Origin: Alphaproteobacteria bacterium
Lineage (GTDB): Bacteria > Pseudomonadota > Alphaproteobacteria > Micropepsales > Micropepsaceae
Assembly (NCBI GenBank): GCA_016783965.1
Contig: JADHVO010000002.1
Location: forward strand, 372,001 to 436,000
DNA: 64,000 nucleotides
Reading direction: 5' to 3'
This document shows, piece after piece, positions 37,961 to 47,227 of the stretch (positions within the stretch are counted from its first letter, which is position 1; each line of letters starts with the position of its first letter). A program made the position numbers and the translations under genes. The notes below the pieces were generated by a model. That model was not told the origin of the DNA. It did no database searches and saw only the letters and a list, made by a program, of their open reading frames with translations.

Positions 37961-38494
37961 TTACTTTCCACCTGTCTGCGGCGGAGGCGTAAACAATCCC
38001 TGAACGCGGCCTCCGCTCTGACCCGGATTTCCCTGGCTGTTGATGCGTCCGCCGCCAAGTTGGGCGACGCCCGTCACCAGGTTCACGGTGAGTTGCGGCC
38101 CGCGCATCACGTTCTGCCCCTTGGTGAGGACCACGTGCCCTGTCAGCGTCACGAGACGTGGCGCGACGTCATAGATGCCGTTGTCGCCCGTCGCCGTGCC
38201 CGACGGCGAGTTCACCACCACATTGCCGTTGGCGTAGATCTTGTCAGGCTTGCCGCCGATCACGTTGATACGCACGGAATTTGCCCGCATCTTGATCTCA
38301 CCCTGGGTGATCAGGACGTTGCCCGTGTAGGTGCCGGTGATCTGCCCGCCATTGCCGGACGCCGGGTTCTTTTCCGCCACAAAGCGATCGGCCGAGATGG
38401 CGATCGGCTGATTGGCGTCGTGCTTGATCGGCGGCGTATCGGCGAAGGCCCCGCTGCTCATCAGCGCCACCGAAAGAAGAAGAACGCGCTTCAT
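37961..38494 (-). CDS. lptA: LPS transport periplasmic protein LptA
   Basis: 177 residues with signal peptide MKRVLLLSVALMSSGAFA and an OstA/LptA beta-jellyroll core (ISADRFVAEKN, TGNVLITQGEIKMRANSV, YANGNVVVNSPSG, LTGHVVLTKGQNVMRG). It forms the periplasmic bridge for lipopolysaccharide. Its ATG overlaps the lptC stop by four bases. Confidence 0.93.
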   Translation of the reverse strand: MKRVLLLSVALMSSGAFADTPPIKHDANQPIAISADRFVAEKNPASGNGGQITGTYTGNVLITQGEIKMRANSVRINVIGGKPDKIYANGNVVVNSPSGTATGDNGIYDVAPRLVTLTGHVVLTKGQNVMRGPQLTVNLVTGVAQLGGGRINSQGNPGQSGGRVQGLFTPPPQTGGK

Positions 38495-39189
38495 TTCTTG
38501 TGGCCTCCGATAAGCGTCATCTGCACATGTCCATTCAACACCAACTGCTGCGTCTTGCGGTCGAGTTCGAACGTGTCCGAGCGGAACGCGCCCGAGGGGC
38601 CGTGCCCATTCACCGCCGCTGGCCCGTGCATCAGGCCCTTCCTCAGATCGACGTCGGCCCGCTCGGTGTGAATCTCGTACCCGTCATCCGAGTACACGGC
38701 GATCCCGCCGTTCAGCTTCAGCGTGCCCTTGTTCATGTCGATAAAGCCGCGCGCCGCCATCGCGTTCATCCAGCGGTTGTTGTCCATGGTGAGATCGGCC
38801 TCAACGTTCTTCAGCGTCGCGCGCTTCACGTTCGCTGCATCCTGGATCGCCATATCCGCGGTGATGACAAATGGATGGCCCTTGCTGTCGCTGCCCGTCA
38901 GGCGCGGCTTGATCATCGCAAGGTCGTTGGCGAGCGTGCCGACCTGCTCGGACGTCAGCTTGAACTTGTCGGACTGCCGCGGCACCAGCGAGTAGGCGAT
39001 GATCGCCAGGATCAGCGCCGCCGCCGTGACCGGCAGCACCCGCTTCATCACCGTCACGAACCGCGAGTAGCGCAGCGCGTTCAACGCCGTGTCGCGCGTA
39101 CGGGCCGTCCAGTCGCGGCCACCGCGCCGGTTGCCGCCGCCCTGCGACAGCGGCTCGGCCACCGCCTTGTGTGCGCCGGGCTGGGACAT
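38491..39189 (-). CDS. lptC: LPS export protein LptC
   Basis: 232 residues: a polar, Gly/Arg-rich cytoplasmic start of about 45 residues, one membrane span (VLPVTAAALILAIIAYSLV), then a periplasmic LptC jellyroll with repeated strands. It links LptBFG to LptA. It lies between kdsD and lptA with a one-base gap and a four-base overlap. Confidence 0.9.
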   Translation of the reverse strand: MSQPGAHKAVAEPLSQGGGNRRGGRDWTARTRDTALNALRYSRFVTVMKRVLPVTAAALILAIIAYSLVPRQSDKFKLTSEQVGTLANDLAMIKPRLTGSDSKGHPFVITADMAIQDAANVKRATLKNVEADLTMDNNRWMNAMAARGFIDMNKGTLKLNGGIAVYSDDGYEIHTERADVDLRKGLMHGPAAVNGHGPSGAFRSDTFELDRKTQQLVLNGHVQMTLIGGHKK

Positions 39190-39190
39190 G

Positions 39191-40213
39191 TCAGGAAAGG
39201 CCCGCGCGCAGGATGTCGTGCACGCTCAGGAAGCCTACCGGCTTGCGGCTCTCATCCGTCGGATCGACCACGAATAGATAGGTCACTTTCGGTGGCTTCG
39301 CGTTCATGAAGGTCAGCGCTTCCGACGCAAGGATGTCGGGCGACACGGTCTTCGGGTTCGCCGTCATCACGTCGCGCGCCAGCTTGTCGAGCAGGTCCGG
39401 CGCCATGTTCCGGCGCAGGTCGCCGTCGGTGATGATGCCGAGCAGCGCACCCTTTTTGTCGACCACGCCAGCATAGCCGGCGATGCCGAACCTGGCAGAG
39501 GTCATGACGATCAGCACGTCGCGCATCCGCGCATCCGGCGCGACCAGCGGCAGCTCTTCTTCCTTGTGCATGATGTCGCCGACGCGGATCAGCTTCTTGC
39601 CCAGCGAGCCGCCGGGGTGGAAATCGCGGTACTGGTCGGCCGAAAAGCCGCGGCGCTCCATCAGCGCCACAGCCAGCGCATCGCCCAGCGCCAGCATCAT
39701 GGTGGTCGAGGTCGTGGGCGCGAGCCCCATCGGGCACGCCTCCTGCGACTTCGGCAGCAGCAGCGACACATCGGAGGCCTGCAACAGCTTGGACTCCGGA
39801 TTGTTCGCCATTCCGATCAGCGGAATGGCGAGCCGCCGGACATAGGTGATGATATCTGCGAGTTCGGCCGTCTCGCCGGAATTCGACAGCATAAGGACCG
39901 CATCGGCGCGCGTGACCATGCCGAGGTCGCCATGGCTGGCTTCGGCGGGATGCAGAAACAAGGCCGGGGTGCCAGTGGACGCCAGCGTCGCGGCGATCTT
40001 GCGCGCGACATGGCCCGACTTCCCCATGCCGCTCACGATCACCCGCCCCTCGACGGCAAGTATGGCGTCGATGGCGCGGGAGAAGTCGCCGTTCAGCGAT
40101 TCGCCCAGCGCATCAAGCGCCTCGGTCGCATGCTTGAGAACACGCCGTGCGGCGGCCAGATCACGGCTTTTGGCAGCCTGTGGTTTCACGGCGCGGATTT
40201 TGGCGGAAGCCAT
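39191..40213 (-). CDS. kdsD: D-arabinose 5-phosphate isomerase (KdsD/KpsF)
   Basis: 340 residues. An N-terminal SIS sugar-isomerase domain (VSGMGKSGHVARK, LHPAEASHGDLGMV, LSNSGETAEL) and two C-terminal CBS domains. It makes arabinose 5-phosphate for Kdo, the inner-core sugar of lipopolysaccharide. It heads the lptC-lptA-lptB-rpoN run, tying Kdo supply to LPS export. Confidence 0.94.
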   Translation of the reverse strand: MASAKIRAVKPQAAKSRDLAAARRVLKHATEALDALGESLNGDFSRAIDAILAVEGRVIVSGMGKSGHVARKIAATLASTGTPALFLHPAEASHGDLGMVTRADAVLMLSNSGETAELADIITYVRRLAIPLIGMANNPESKLLQASDVSLLLPKSQEACPMGLAPTTSTTMMLALGDALAVALMERRGFSADQYRDFHPGGSLGKKLIRVGDIMHKEEELPLVAPDARMRDVLIVMTSARFGIAGYAGVVDKKGALLGIITDGDLRRNMAPDLLDKLARDVMTANPKTVSPDILASEALTFMNAKPPKVTYLFVVDPTDESRKPVGFLSVHDILRAGLS

Positions 40214-40229
40214 GCAGCCCCTTGTTTTT

Positions 40230-40251
40230 GTTGGCTCGGTTGCGAGCCAAC
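40230..40251. repeat. 9-bp perfect hairpin upstream of kdsD
   Basis: GTTGGCTCG and CGAGCCAAC pair around a 4-base loop, ending 17 bases before the kdsD start codon. On the transcript it lies just ahead of the ribosome site (AAGGGG) and could affect translation. It lacks a T-tract, so it is not a normal terminator. Confidence 0.5.
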
Positions 40252-40380
40252 AGCTCTACGCGAAATTCATGCCAAATGTGTCCCAACCGCTCCGCCGGAG
40301 CAAGGCAATTATATTGCGCGCGGTAAGAGATCGTTAACGGGCGCCGTCTTAGCGAAGCCCACTCCGTTCGCCGGGGGCAA

Positions 40381-40992
40381 CTAGTGCGCGAAGATGTCTT
40401 CCTCGGCCCAGCCCGCGAGGTCCAGTTCGCTCCGGGATGGCAGGAAATCGAAGCACGCCTTCGCCAGCTCCGTGCGGTGCTCGCGCGCCAGCATCGCGTC
40501 CAGCACCTCCTTCAACCGGTGAAGGTAAGCCACATCGTTCGCGGCGTAGGCCAGCTGCTTCTCGGTGAGTTCCGGCGCGCCCCAGTCCGACGACTGCTGC
40601 TCTTTCGACAGATCGACGCCCAGCAGCTCGCGCACCAGGTCCTTCAGCCCGTGCTTGTCCGTGTACGTCCGCACCAGCTTGGACGCGATCTTGGTGCAAT
40701 AGATCGGTGCCGTCCGCACGCCGACATAGCGCCGGAACATCGCCACATCGAACCGCGCGAAGTGGAACAGCTTCGTCACGGTGGGATCGGTCAGCAGCGT
40801 CTTCAGATTTGGCGCCGCGTACTCGCCGGGCGCGAACTGCACCGCATGGCAGACATTGTCGCCGGCTGAGAGCTGCACCAGGCACAGCCGGTCGCGGAAA
40901 TAGTTGAGCCCCAGCGTTTCGCTGTCGATCGCGACCAGCGGACCCAGGTCGAGCCCGTCCGGCAGATCGCCCTTGTGCAGCTTGATCTTCAT
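40381..40992 (-). CDS. rnd: Ribonuclease D-type 3'-5' exonuclease
   Basis: 203 residues, a single DEDD exonuclease domain: D23 and E25 in AIDSET, the second acid in HFARFDVAMF and the final aspartate in YAANDVAYLHRL, which marks the DEDDy subtype. It lacks the HRDC domains of full-length RNase D, as is common for short alphaproteobacterial forms. It trims tRNA or other RNA 3' ends. It overlaps the MFS gene upstream by four bases. Confidence 0.9.
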   Translation of the reverse strand: MKIKLHKGDLPDGLDLGPLVAIDSETLGLNYFRDRLCLVQLSAGDNVCHAVQFAPGEYAAPNLKTLLTDPTVTKLFHFARFDVAMFRRYVGVRTAPIYCTKIASKLVRTYTDKHGLKDLVRELLGVDLSKEQQSSDWGAPELTEKQLAYAANDVAYLHRLKEVLDAMLAREHRTELAKACFDFLPSRSELDLAGWAEEDIFAH

Positions 40993-42155
40993 GCGGAGCG
41001 GTACAGCCTCCAGTAAAGAAGCGTCACGGGGATAGTGAGAATCTCCGCCCCAAGCAAGGCAAAACGCGCGCCCACCCGGTCTGCCACCGCCCCGATGGCG
41101 AACACCGCCGCCGCAAACAGGATGTTCCCGCCCAGCGATATCAACGATGCCATGGTGGCGCGCTGCGCGCCGGTGAATGCCCTCTGCATCAGACTCGACT
41201 GCGCAACCATGGCGGGTCCGAACAGGATCGAGGACAGCGAAATGATGCCCGGGCTCGCCACCGTCGGCACCAGAACCGCACTGGCACCGATCAAAGTGCT
41301 GCCAAAGTTGGAGCCGAGCAGCACCCGCAGCTCGCCGAACCGCTTGACCAGCGGCCCGCTTATGCGGAAGCCGAGCGACGCCATGCCATGCACCGCGACT
41401 CCCGCGACACCCAGCGCCCATGGCGGCCAGAACAGCGCGAAGAACACGGGATGGAACATGTGCTTGGCCTCGCCGAGTGCGAATCCCAACATCGAGGCGA
41501 GACTCAGCTCGCGCAGCTTGACGTCGCGCCTGAATCCCGCAATCGCCTCGCGCAGATGGGCGAAGACGTTGGCCGCGATCGCATCCGTATGCCGCTTTGG
41601 CTCGGTCAGCAGTAGCGCAAACACCAGCCCCATTGCCGCGACCGGCAGCGTCAGCACAAACATCCAGCGCAGCGATAACCAGCCCAGCGCGACCATCGCG
41701 ACACCAGCCGATACCGCCAGCGCCAGCTGGAACATGGCACTTATGCCGCCCAGCCATTCAGAAAAGTGCGCCTCGATACCCTCGCTCTTCAGAATGTCGA
41801 ACAGGAACGCATCGTTGTTACCGCTGAAGAGCGAGAAAGCGAACCCCTCCATCACCGCGCCCGCCGCCAGCCACGCAAAATCATGCCCGAACGCGTATAG
41901 CGCGATCGATGCCACCGAAGCGGCCTGTCCAAGCACAATGGTCAGCTTGCGGCCGAGGAGGTCGGAGAACACGCCCGTCGGAACCTCGAAAACCGACCAT
42001 GCGATCTTGGCGATCGAGAACAGCAGTGTCGCCAGCGCCAACGAACTCGTGACCTGCGCGAAATAGACAACCATGATCGGGGCATAGACGCGGAAGTCGT
42101 TGCAGAAGCTGAAGGCGCTCAGCAGCCGGATGTTGCGTCGGAGGTCCGCGCTCAT
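40989..42155 (-). CDS. Major facilitator superfamily transporter
   Basis: 388 residues with about twelve hydrophobic spans. The loop after span two (FEVPTGVFSDLLGRKLTIVLG) carries the MFS motif D-x(2)-G-R-K. The two halves are joined by a charged central loop (TEPKRHTDAIAANVFAHL). The substrate is unknown; an efflux role is likely for this subgroup. Its ATG overlaps the stop of the frameshifted acetyltransferase gene. Confidence 0.88.
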   Translation of the reverse strand: MSADLRRNIRLLSAFSFCNDFRVYAPIMVVYFAQVTSSLALATLLFSIAKIAWSVFEVPTGVFSDLLGRKLTIVLGQAASVASIALYAFGHDFAWLAAGAVMEGFAFSLFSGNNDAFLFDILKSEGIEAHFSEWLGGISAMFQLALAVSAGVAMVALGWLSLRWMFVLTLPVAAMGLVFALLLTEPKRHTDAIAANVFAHLREAIAGFRRDVKLRELSLASMLGFALGEAKHMFHPVFFALFWPPWALGVAGVAVHGMASLGFRISGPLVKRFGELRVLLGSNFGSTLIGASAVLVPTVASPGIISLSSILFGPAMVAQSSLMQRAFTGAQRATMASLISLGGNILFAAAVFAIGAVADRVGARFALLGAEILTIPVTLLYWRLYRSA

Positions 42156-42585
42156 CTGCGCACCAGCACATAGAGCTGCCGCGTCCCGCCCTCCGGCCCA
42201 CGCGGCAGCATTTCGCGCGGCTCAAATCCGTACCGCTCGTACAACCGCCGTGCCGGATGGCCTTCCGGATTGTCCGCCCCGAACGTCGCCACAGAGATCG
42301 AACAAGGTCCGGGCCAGCGCGCCAACGCCGCCTCCATCAGCTCCGCACCCGTCGCGCGCCGCCACGTTGCGCGCCGGACTGCCAGCCAGCGGATCCAGTT
42401 GTCCGGCGCGCCAGCAACATCCCGCCCGTCACGCAGTCCCCCTCGCGCACGCACAGGGCATCGCCTTCACGAATTTTCGTGGTAAGCGTCGTATCGAACA
42501 TCGGAATTGGGCCGAACAGCGGTTCGACCTCGCGTACCAGCTCCAGCCACGACGAAATGTCGGCTTCGGTCGCGGCTTCGGCCAC
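42152..42585 (-). pseudogene. GNAT N-acetyltransferase, frameshifted
   Basis: Two reading frames make one GNAT protein. The first (from the ATG at 42585) reads through EADISSWLELVREVEPLFGP to CVREGDCVTGGMLLA, then leaves the family pattern near 42412. The second frame picks up at GAPDNWIRWLAVRR and continues to GADNPEGHPARRLYERYGF, the acetyl-CoA site and closing motif. One missing base restores a protein of about 145 residues. Either the gene is inactive or the base was lost in sequencing. The downstream MFS gene overlaps its stop, so they would be cotranscribed. Confidence 0.8.
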
Positions 42586-42864
42586 CTAACGGTCTTCGCC
42601 GGTCACCGGCGTCCAGCTCGGCGGATCGGAGGCCGGGAAGCTCTCGCGCGACGCTTCTTCCACGGCGTCCACCGTTGTGTTGCGGGGCGCGAGCTTCCTG
42701 GCCGGACGAGGCGATGGCGTTTGCGGCACGACGCGCTTCGCCGCCTTCTTCTTGGCCGATTTCTTCGCGGGCTTGCGCGCCGCCCGCTTCGCCACGGGCC
42801 GCCGCTTCTTCGCCGCTCCCTTCTTCCCGGCAGCAATACGCTTCTTTTTCTTCTTGGCGGCCAT
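42586..42864 (-). CDS. Lysine/alanine-rich basic protein with SFPASDPPSW tail
   Basis: 92 residues. The first 55 are histone-H1-like, with many Lys-Lys and Ala-Lys repeats and almost no acidic residues, which suggests nucleic acid binding. The last 25 contain VEEASRESFPASDPPSW, a short motif seen at the ends of many small alphaproteobacterial proteins. It stops one base before the GNAT start region and is divergent from the ZIP gene. The low-complexity start makes the exact start uncertain. Confidence 0.7.
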   Translation of the reverse strand: MAAKKKKKRIAAGKKGAAKKRRPVAKRAARKPAKKSAKKKAAKRVVPQTPSPRPARKLAPRNTTVDAVEEASRESFPASDPPSWTPVTGEDR

Positions 42865-42936
42865 GAGGTCCCCGGCGGATGACGCGCCATCAAGGTATGT
42901 TATGACGCTTCCGACACGCAACGGCACTTCGTCTTC

Positions 42937-43686
42937 ATGCTCTCGCTCCTGCTCGCGCCGGCGGCCTTCGGTGCGACCATGCTCGGCGGCCTCGTCGCCC
43001 TTCGACTCAAGGACCGCCTGCACCTGATCTTGGGCTTCAGCGCCGGCGCCGTTGTGGGCGTTGCGTTCTTCGACCTCTTGCCGGAAGCCGTGCACCTCAC
43101 CGCCGGCACGCGCCCGCCGACCGAGACCATGCTGTTCGTCGCCATCGGCTTCCTGTTCTACCTGCTGCTCGACCGCCTCGCCCTGCTCCATGCCGCCGAC
43201 CACGATCACGGCGACCACGGGCAGGAACACCACCATGGGCACGGCCACGGCCCGCAACGCGGCGCGCTCGGCGCCATCACCCTCGTCGCCCACAGTGTGT
43301 TCGACGGCCTCGCCATCGGCTTCGCCTTCAAGGTCTCCAGCACGATCGGCATCGCGGTTGCCACGGCGGTCCTGACCCACGACTTCTCGGACGGCATCAA
43401 CACCATGAATGTCGTGCTGAAGAACGGCGGGACCCGCGCCGAAGGCCTGCGCTGGCTTCTCGCCGACTCGATCGCGCCCGCCGTCGGCATCGCCGTGGCG
43501 TTCTTTATCCCGCTGGCCGCGGGCTCGTTTGGCACCGTGCTCGCCGTCTTCGCCGGGCTCTTCCTGTATCTCGGCGCTTCGGACCTCGTGCCCGAGAGCC
43601 ACCACGCCCATCCGAAATTCCTCACCACGGTCATGACCATCGCGGGCGCGGCCCTGGCTTATGGCGTGAACCTCATCACCCTATGA
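42937..43686 (+). CDS. ZIP family metal transporter
   Basis: 249 residues, about eight spans, with a His-rich cytoplasmic loop between spans three and four ([18 protein letters not shown]) that binds zinc-like metals. The two metal-site motifs read [11 protein letters not shown] and THDFSDGIN, that is H-x(3)-D-G instead of the more usual H-x(3)-E-G. It probably imports a divalent metal. Its stop overlaps the start of the glycosylase gene (ATGA). Confidence 0.9.
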   Translation: MLSLLLAPAAFGATMLGGLVALRLKDRLHLILGFSAGAVVGVAFFDLLPEAVHLTAGTRPPTETMLFVAIGFLFYLLLDRLALLHAADHDHGDHGQEHHHGHGHGPQRGALGAITLVAHSVFDGLAIGFAFKVSSTIGIAVATAVLTHDFSDGINTMNVVLKNGGTRAEGLRWLLADSIAPAVGIAVAFFIPLAAGSFGTVLAVFAGLFLYLGASDLVPESHHAHPKFLTTVMTIAGAALAYGVNLITL

Positions 43687-44252
43687 AACCCATCGGCCCA
43701 CGCTTCTTCGCTCGCGATGCCGATGCGGTCGCCCGCGCCCTGATCGGCACGACCCTGATGTTTGGCAAGTCCGGCGGCATCATTGTCGAAACGGAAGCCT
43801 ACGATACAACCGATCCTGCTTCCCACAGCTATGGTGAGCGCCAGACCAGGCGCAACGCCGTGATGTTCGGCGCGCCCGGCCACGCCTATGTTTACTTTAT
43901 CTATGGCGTGCACTGGTGCCTCAACTTCGTCTGCAAGGACGCCAGCGCGGTACTCATCCGCGCCCTCGAACCCACGCACGGCCTCGCCGCCATGGCACGT
44001 CGCCGCGGCAACGACGACCCGCGCAAGCTGTGTAGCGGGCCAGGCAAGCTCTGCGAAGCACTGGGGATCACCGGCGTCCACAATGGGCTGTCGCTGTTCG
44101 CGCCGCCCTTGGCGCTGATCAATCGCTCCAGAAGACCGGCCATCGCCACGGGCGTCCGCATTGGATTAACGAAAGCGGCCGACCTTCCGCGCCGTTATGG
44201 CCTCGCAAATTCGCCACACCTCAGCCGCGGTTTCCCCGAATTGCCCATCTAG
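43683..44252 (+). CDS. mpg: DNA-3-methyladenine glycosylase (AAG/MPG family)
   Basis: 189 residues. ARALIGTTL, the catalytic glutamate in [41 protein letters not shown] and the late [11 protein letters not shown] match the family. It removes alkylated purines in base excision repair. It is translationally coupled to the ZIP gene. Confidence 0.95.
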   Translation: MKPIGPRFFARDADAVARALIGTTLMFGKSGGIIVETEAYDTTDPASHSYGERQTRRNAVMFGAPGHAYVYFIYGVHWCLNFVCKDASAVLIRALEPTHGLAAMARRRGNDDPRKLCSGPGKLCEALGITGVHNGLSLFAPPLALINRSRRPAIATGVRIGLTKAADLPRRYGLANSPHLSRGFPELPI

Positions 44253-44315
44253 GGATTTCGCCGTAACAGACCCACCGCGCCGTCTTTGCTACGGTGAGTC
44301 TCCCTAAGGGGCGTT

Positions 44316-45275
44316 GTGTTGGTGAACTCTGGAGTGTTGGAGCGCTGGGAACGCGACGTCGGTGAGCCAGGCACCGACCTCATCGCAAGCGTGCGCACCC
44401 ATCCCCGCTTCGGTGACGCGATGCGCAACTCGGTCGAGAAGGCGCTTGCGCACATCGCCGTCGACCCACAGTTGCACAGTACGTTCCGCGATCTCGGCCA
44501 CGTCATGCTGGCCTCGCTGGCGCTTTTCATGGATGCGACCGGCGGGCTGACCCATCGCCGGCTGCGCGATCTCTCCGCCAACAGCGGCGCGCTGAGTTCA
44601 GGCCGCGCTGCCGCTCTGCTTCTGCGGCTTAAGCTCATCGGCTATGTCACCGGCGCCGCGGACCACAGGAACGGCAGCGTCCGCATCTATGTCCCGACCG
44701 ACAGGATGAAGAACGCCTATCGCAGGCGCCTGATGATCGATCTCGAGTCTATCGCGATGCTCGCACCGGAAGCCGGGCCGGTGCTCGCCGCGTTCGATAA
44801 CGAGGCGTTCCGTACCTACATGGCCGAGATGGGCCGCCTGATGCTCGCGCTCGGTCCGCGCCACCATCGCGATCTCGAGGCATTCGATGCCATCACCAAC
44901 CGCAATTCCGGCATGCTGTTCCTTTACATGCTGGTCAGCGAAGCGTGGAAAGGCGGCGCGTTCCCGCAGCCCGGCCTCGTGCACATCAATGCCAGCGTCA
45001 TGGCGCGCACGCTCGGCGTATCGCGCATGCACATCCTTCGCCTGCTGCGCGAGGCCGAAGCCGGTGGCTTTATCGAACGCCGGGGCGCCGACGCCGCGAT
45101 GGTCACACCGCTGCTCTGCGATCGGCTCAGCCTCTGGATGGCGCTGTTCTTCACGACCAACGGCGCGATCCTGTGGCGCGCGATGAAGGCGCAAGGGAAG
45201 AAGCCGGCCTCCGGCGGCCACACGCCGCGCGTGATGACCAGCGACGGCTATGCCGACAGCCTGGCTGTGCAGTAG
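44316..45275 (+). CDS. Unclassified DNA-binding regulator with two winged-helix-like parts
   Basis: 319 residues, start GTG (further in-frame TTG and GTG follow within six bases), TAAGGGG upstream. Residues 75-130 (LTHRRLRDLSANSGALSSGRAAALLLRLKLIGYV) and 230-265 (INASVMARTLGVSRMHILRLLREAEAGGFIERR) each read as a winged helix-turn-helix. The part between is helical. I do not recognise a named family. It is convergent with the BRCT/TPR gene, and the ends overlap by 28 bases. Confidence 0.7.
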   Translation: MLVNSGVLERWERDVGEPGTDLIASVRTHPRFGDAMRNSVEKALAHIAVDPQLHSTFRDLGHVMLASLALFMDATGGLTHRRLRDLSANSGALSSGRAAALLLRLKLIGYVTGAADHRNGSVRIYVPTDRMKNAYRRRLMIDLESIAMLAPEAGPVLAAFDNEAFRTYMAEMGRLMLALGPRHHRDLEAFDAITNRNSGMLFLYMLVSEAWKGGAFPQPGLVHINASVMARTLGVSRMHILRLLREAEAGGFIERRGADAAMVTPLLCDRLSLWMALFFTTNGAILWRAMKAQGKKPASGGHTPRVMTSDGYADSLAVQ

Positions 45276-46315
45276 AGGATCGCCTTGCGCGCCGTCGCCG
45301 CCCATTCGGCCGGCGGGTTCGAAGCCAGATAGCGCTCGAAATGGTACTTGGCGCTCGCGATGTCGCCGTCCTTCATGCGCAGCTGCGCCAGGTTGAACAT
45401 CGCATCGTAGTAGAGCGGATCGATCGCCAGGGCGCGCTCCAGGTCCTCGGCCGCCTGCCCGAGCCTGTTCGTAGCCTCATAGGCCAGCGCCAGATTGTAG
45501 CGTGCCTCCACGAAATCCGCGTCCCGAGCCAGCGCGCGCTGATAGGCGATGATCGCGCCCCCGAAATCCTCCTGCGCCAGCCGGATATTGCCAAGATTGT
45601 ACGGCGCGATCGGATCGCTGCGCTCGCCCTGCGCGCAGGTCTCGTACAGCTTCGCCGCCGCTTCGTGTTCGCCTTCGGCCTCCGCCAGTTCCGCTTGCTC
45701 GAACACCTCGTCGATGCTCACATGCGTGTGGTCGAGCGGCAGGAAGCCCTGCCCCTCCAGCGTGGTGAGGCCGCTCTCCCATTGCAGCGCGCCCTTGCCC
45801 GACGGTCCGAGCACCACCTTGCGGCGCCCAGTCGGCGCCTTGTCGCGCACCTTCACCAGCATGCGCACCACCTCGGCCCGCGAGCCGCGCTGGTGGATCA
45901 GCTCCGCCGCCGCCCGGATCTGCGCCGCATCGGCGAAGCGGCAGTTCTCGCGCTGCACCACGATGAGGTCGAATGCAGCCAGCAGCAGCGCGTCCTCGGT
46001 CGTCAGTCCCGTCGGCGCCAGCGCGGTCGCCAGCGGCAGCGTCGCGCTATCCGCACTCTTGCCGGCCAGCGCTGTCGCAAACGTCCGCTCGCCGAACACC
46101 GGCACCGAACGCGCCGCCGCATTGCGCAAACGCATCCCCAGCACACCGCTGTCGATCAGCGTCGTCGCCAGCGCGCCCACGACCAGATGATCGGACCGCC
46201 GCGTCAGGTCGCGTACCACCGAACCACCGCGTTGCGTGATCTCGCGTGTCAGCCGCTCGCGCTGTCCTGGCGAGAACCGGCCATACAGCGCAACGGACCG
46301 GCGATACAGGTCCAT
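45248..46315 (-). CDS. BRCT-like and TPR repeat protein beside Ku-LigD
   Basis: 355 residues. The N-terminus (VALYGRFSPGQRERLTREI, then QRGGSVVRDLTRRSDHLVVG) resembles a BRCT domain, a phosphopeptide or DNA-end binding module. A helical middle follows, with an HTH-like stretch near 100-150. Residues 205-345 hold three to four tetratricopeptide repeats (YNLGNIRLAQEDFGGAIIAY, YNLALAYEATNRLGQAAEDL). It lies 18 bases downstream of ku on the same strand, so a scaffold role in end joining is a reasonable guess. Confidence 0.75.
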   Translation of the reverse strand: MDLYRRSVALYGRFSPGQRERLTREITQRGGSVVRDLTRRSDHLVVGALATTLIDSGVLGMRLRNAAARSVPVFGERTFATALAGKSADSATLPLATALAPTGLTTEDALLLAAFDLIVVQRENCRFADAAQIRAAAELIHQRGSRAEVVRMLVKVRDKAPTGRRKVVLGPSGKGALQWESGLTTLEGQGFLPLDHTHVSIDEVFEQAELAEAEGEHEAAAKLYETCAQGERSDPIAPYNLGNIRLAQEDFGGAIIAYQRALARDADFVEARYNLALAYEATNRLGQAAEDLERALAIDPLYYDAMFNLAQLRMKDGDIASAKYHFERYLASNPPAEWAATARKAILYCTARLSA

Positions 46316-46333
46316 CGGACCCCCTTCGTGCCG

Positions 46334-47218
46334 TCAGGCGGCCTTCGACTTCTTCTTTGGCGCCGAAGCTTTTGCCTTCCCTGGCTTGGCGGCAGCCTTG
46401 TCGCCCGCCGCCGCCCCCTTGCTGAGGCTCGGCGCCGCCGGGCGGCGTTCCTCTTCGATCGAGCGGCGCAGGGCATCCATCAGGTTCACCACATTGCCGC
46501 GCTCCGGCGCCTTGGTGATCACCGGCTCCCCGCCCGAGATCTTCGACTTCACCAGCGTCATCAGCGCGTCTTCATAGCGATCCTCGAACGTCTCCGGCGC
46601 GAACTTGATCTTCTTGGAATTGATGATCTGCCCCGCCATGGCGAGCATGTCCGGCGTCAGCTTCACCGAGAACTTGTCGATCGCGCCCGACGCCTCGCGG
46701 ATTTCCTTCGCCGAACGCAAGGTCGTCAGCTTGAATCCTTCGTTCAGCGGATGGATCGCCACCAGCCGCTCGCGCCCGTTCAGCACGATGGTCGCGATCG
46801 CCACCTTCTTGGCGCGCTTCATCGCCTCGAGGATCACCGCATAGGTCTCCTCCGCGATCGGACCGTCCGGGGCCACGTAATAGGGCGAGTCGAGATAGAT
46901 CGGATCGATGTCGTCCGCATCAACGAACCCGTCGATATCGATGGTCTTGCTGGACTCGATGGAGATTTCGTCCAGCTCTTCCGCCGTCACGACGACGTAC
47001 TTGTCCTTCTCGAACTGGTATCCCTTCACCAGGTCGGCGCGGTCCACTTCGCCCAGTTCCGGGTCGTGGTACTTCATCTGGACGCGGTTCAGCGTGTCCT
47101 TGTGCAGCATGTTGAAGGAGATCTTCGCCGCGCCGGCTGACGTCGCCGAATAGAGCCGCACCGGACACGCGACCAGCGACAGCTTGAGATAACCCTTCCA
47201 GTATGCGCGACCTGCCAT
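46334..47218 (-). CDS. ku: Non-homologous end joining protein Ku
   Basis: 294 residues. Bacterial Ku core: GYLKLSLVACPVRLYSAT, FNMLHKDTLNRVQMKYHD, SSKTIDIDGFVDADDIDPIY, then a Lys/Ala/Pro-rich C-terminal tail that binds DNA and recruits LigD. It forms a ring dimer on broken DNA ends. The gene is nine bases after ligD. Confidence 0.96.
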   Translation of the reverse strand: MAGRAYWKGYLKLSLVACPVRLYSATSAGAAKISFNMLHKDTLNRVQMKYHDPELGEVDRADLVKGYQFEKDKYVVVTAEELDEISIESSKTIDIDGFVDADDIDPIYLDSPYYVAPDGPIAEETYAVILEAMKRAKKVAIATIVLNGRERLVAIHPLNEGFKLTTLRSAKEIREASGAIDKFSVKLTPDMLAMAGQIINSKKIKFAPETFEDRYEDALMTLVKSKISGGEPVITKAPERGNVVNLMDALRRSIEEERRPAAPSLSKGAAAGDKAAAKPGKAKASAPKKKSKAA

Positions 47219-47227
47219 GACGTCCGC

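Noticed and set aside
44945..47140. 731-codon + strand frame across the BRCT/TPR and Ku genes
   Set aside because: Arg/His/Gln-rich shadow; Ku and TPR motifs are unmistakable on the other strand.
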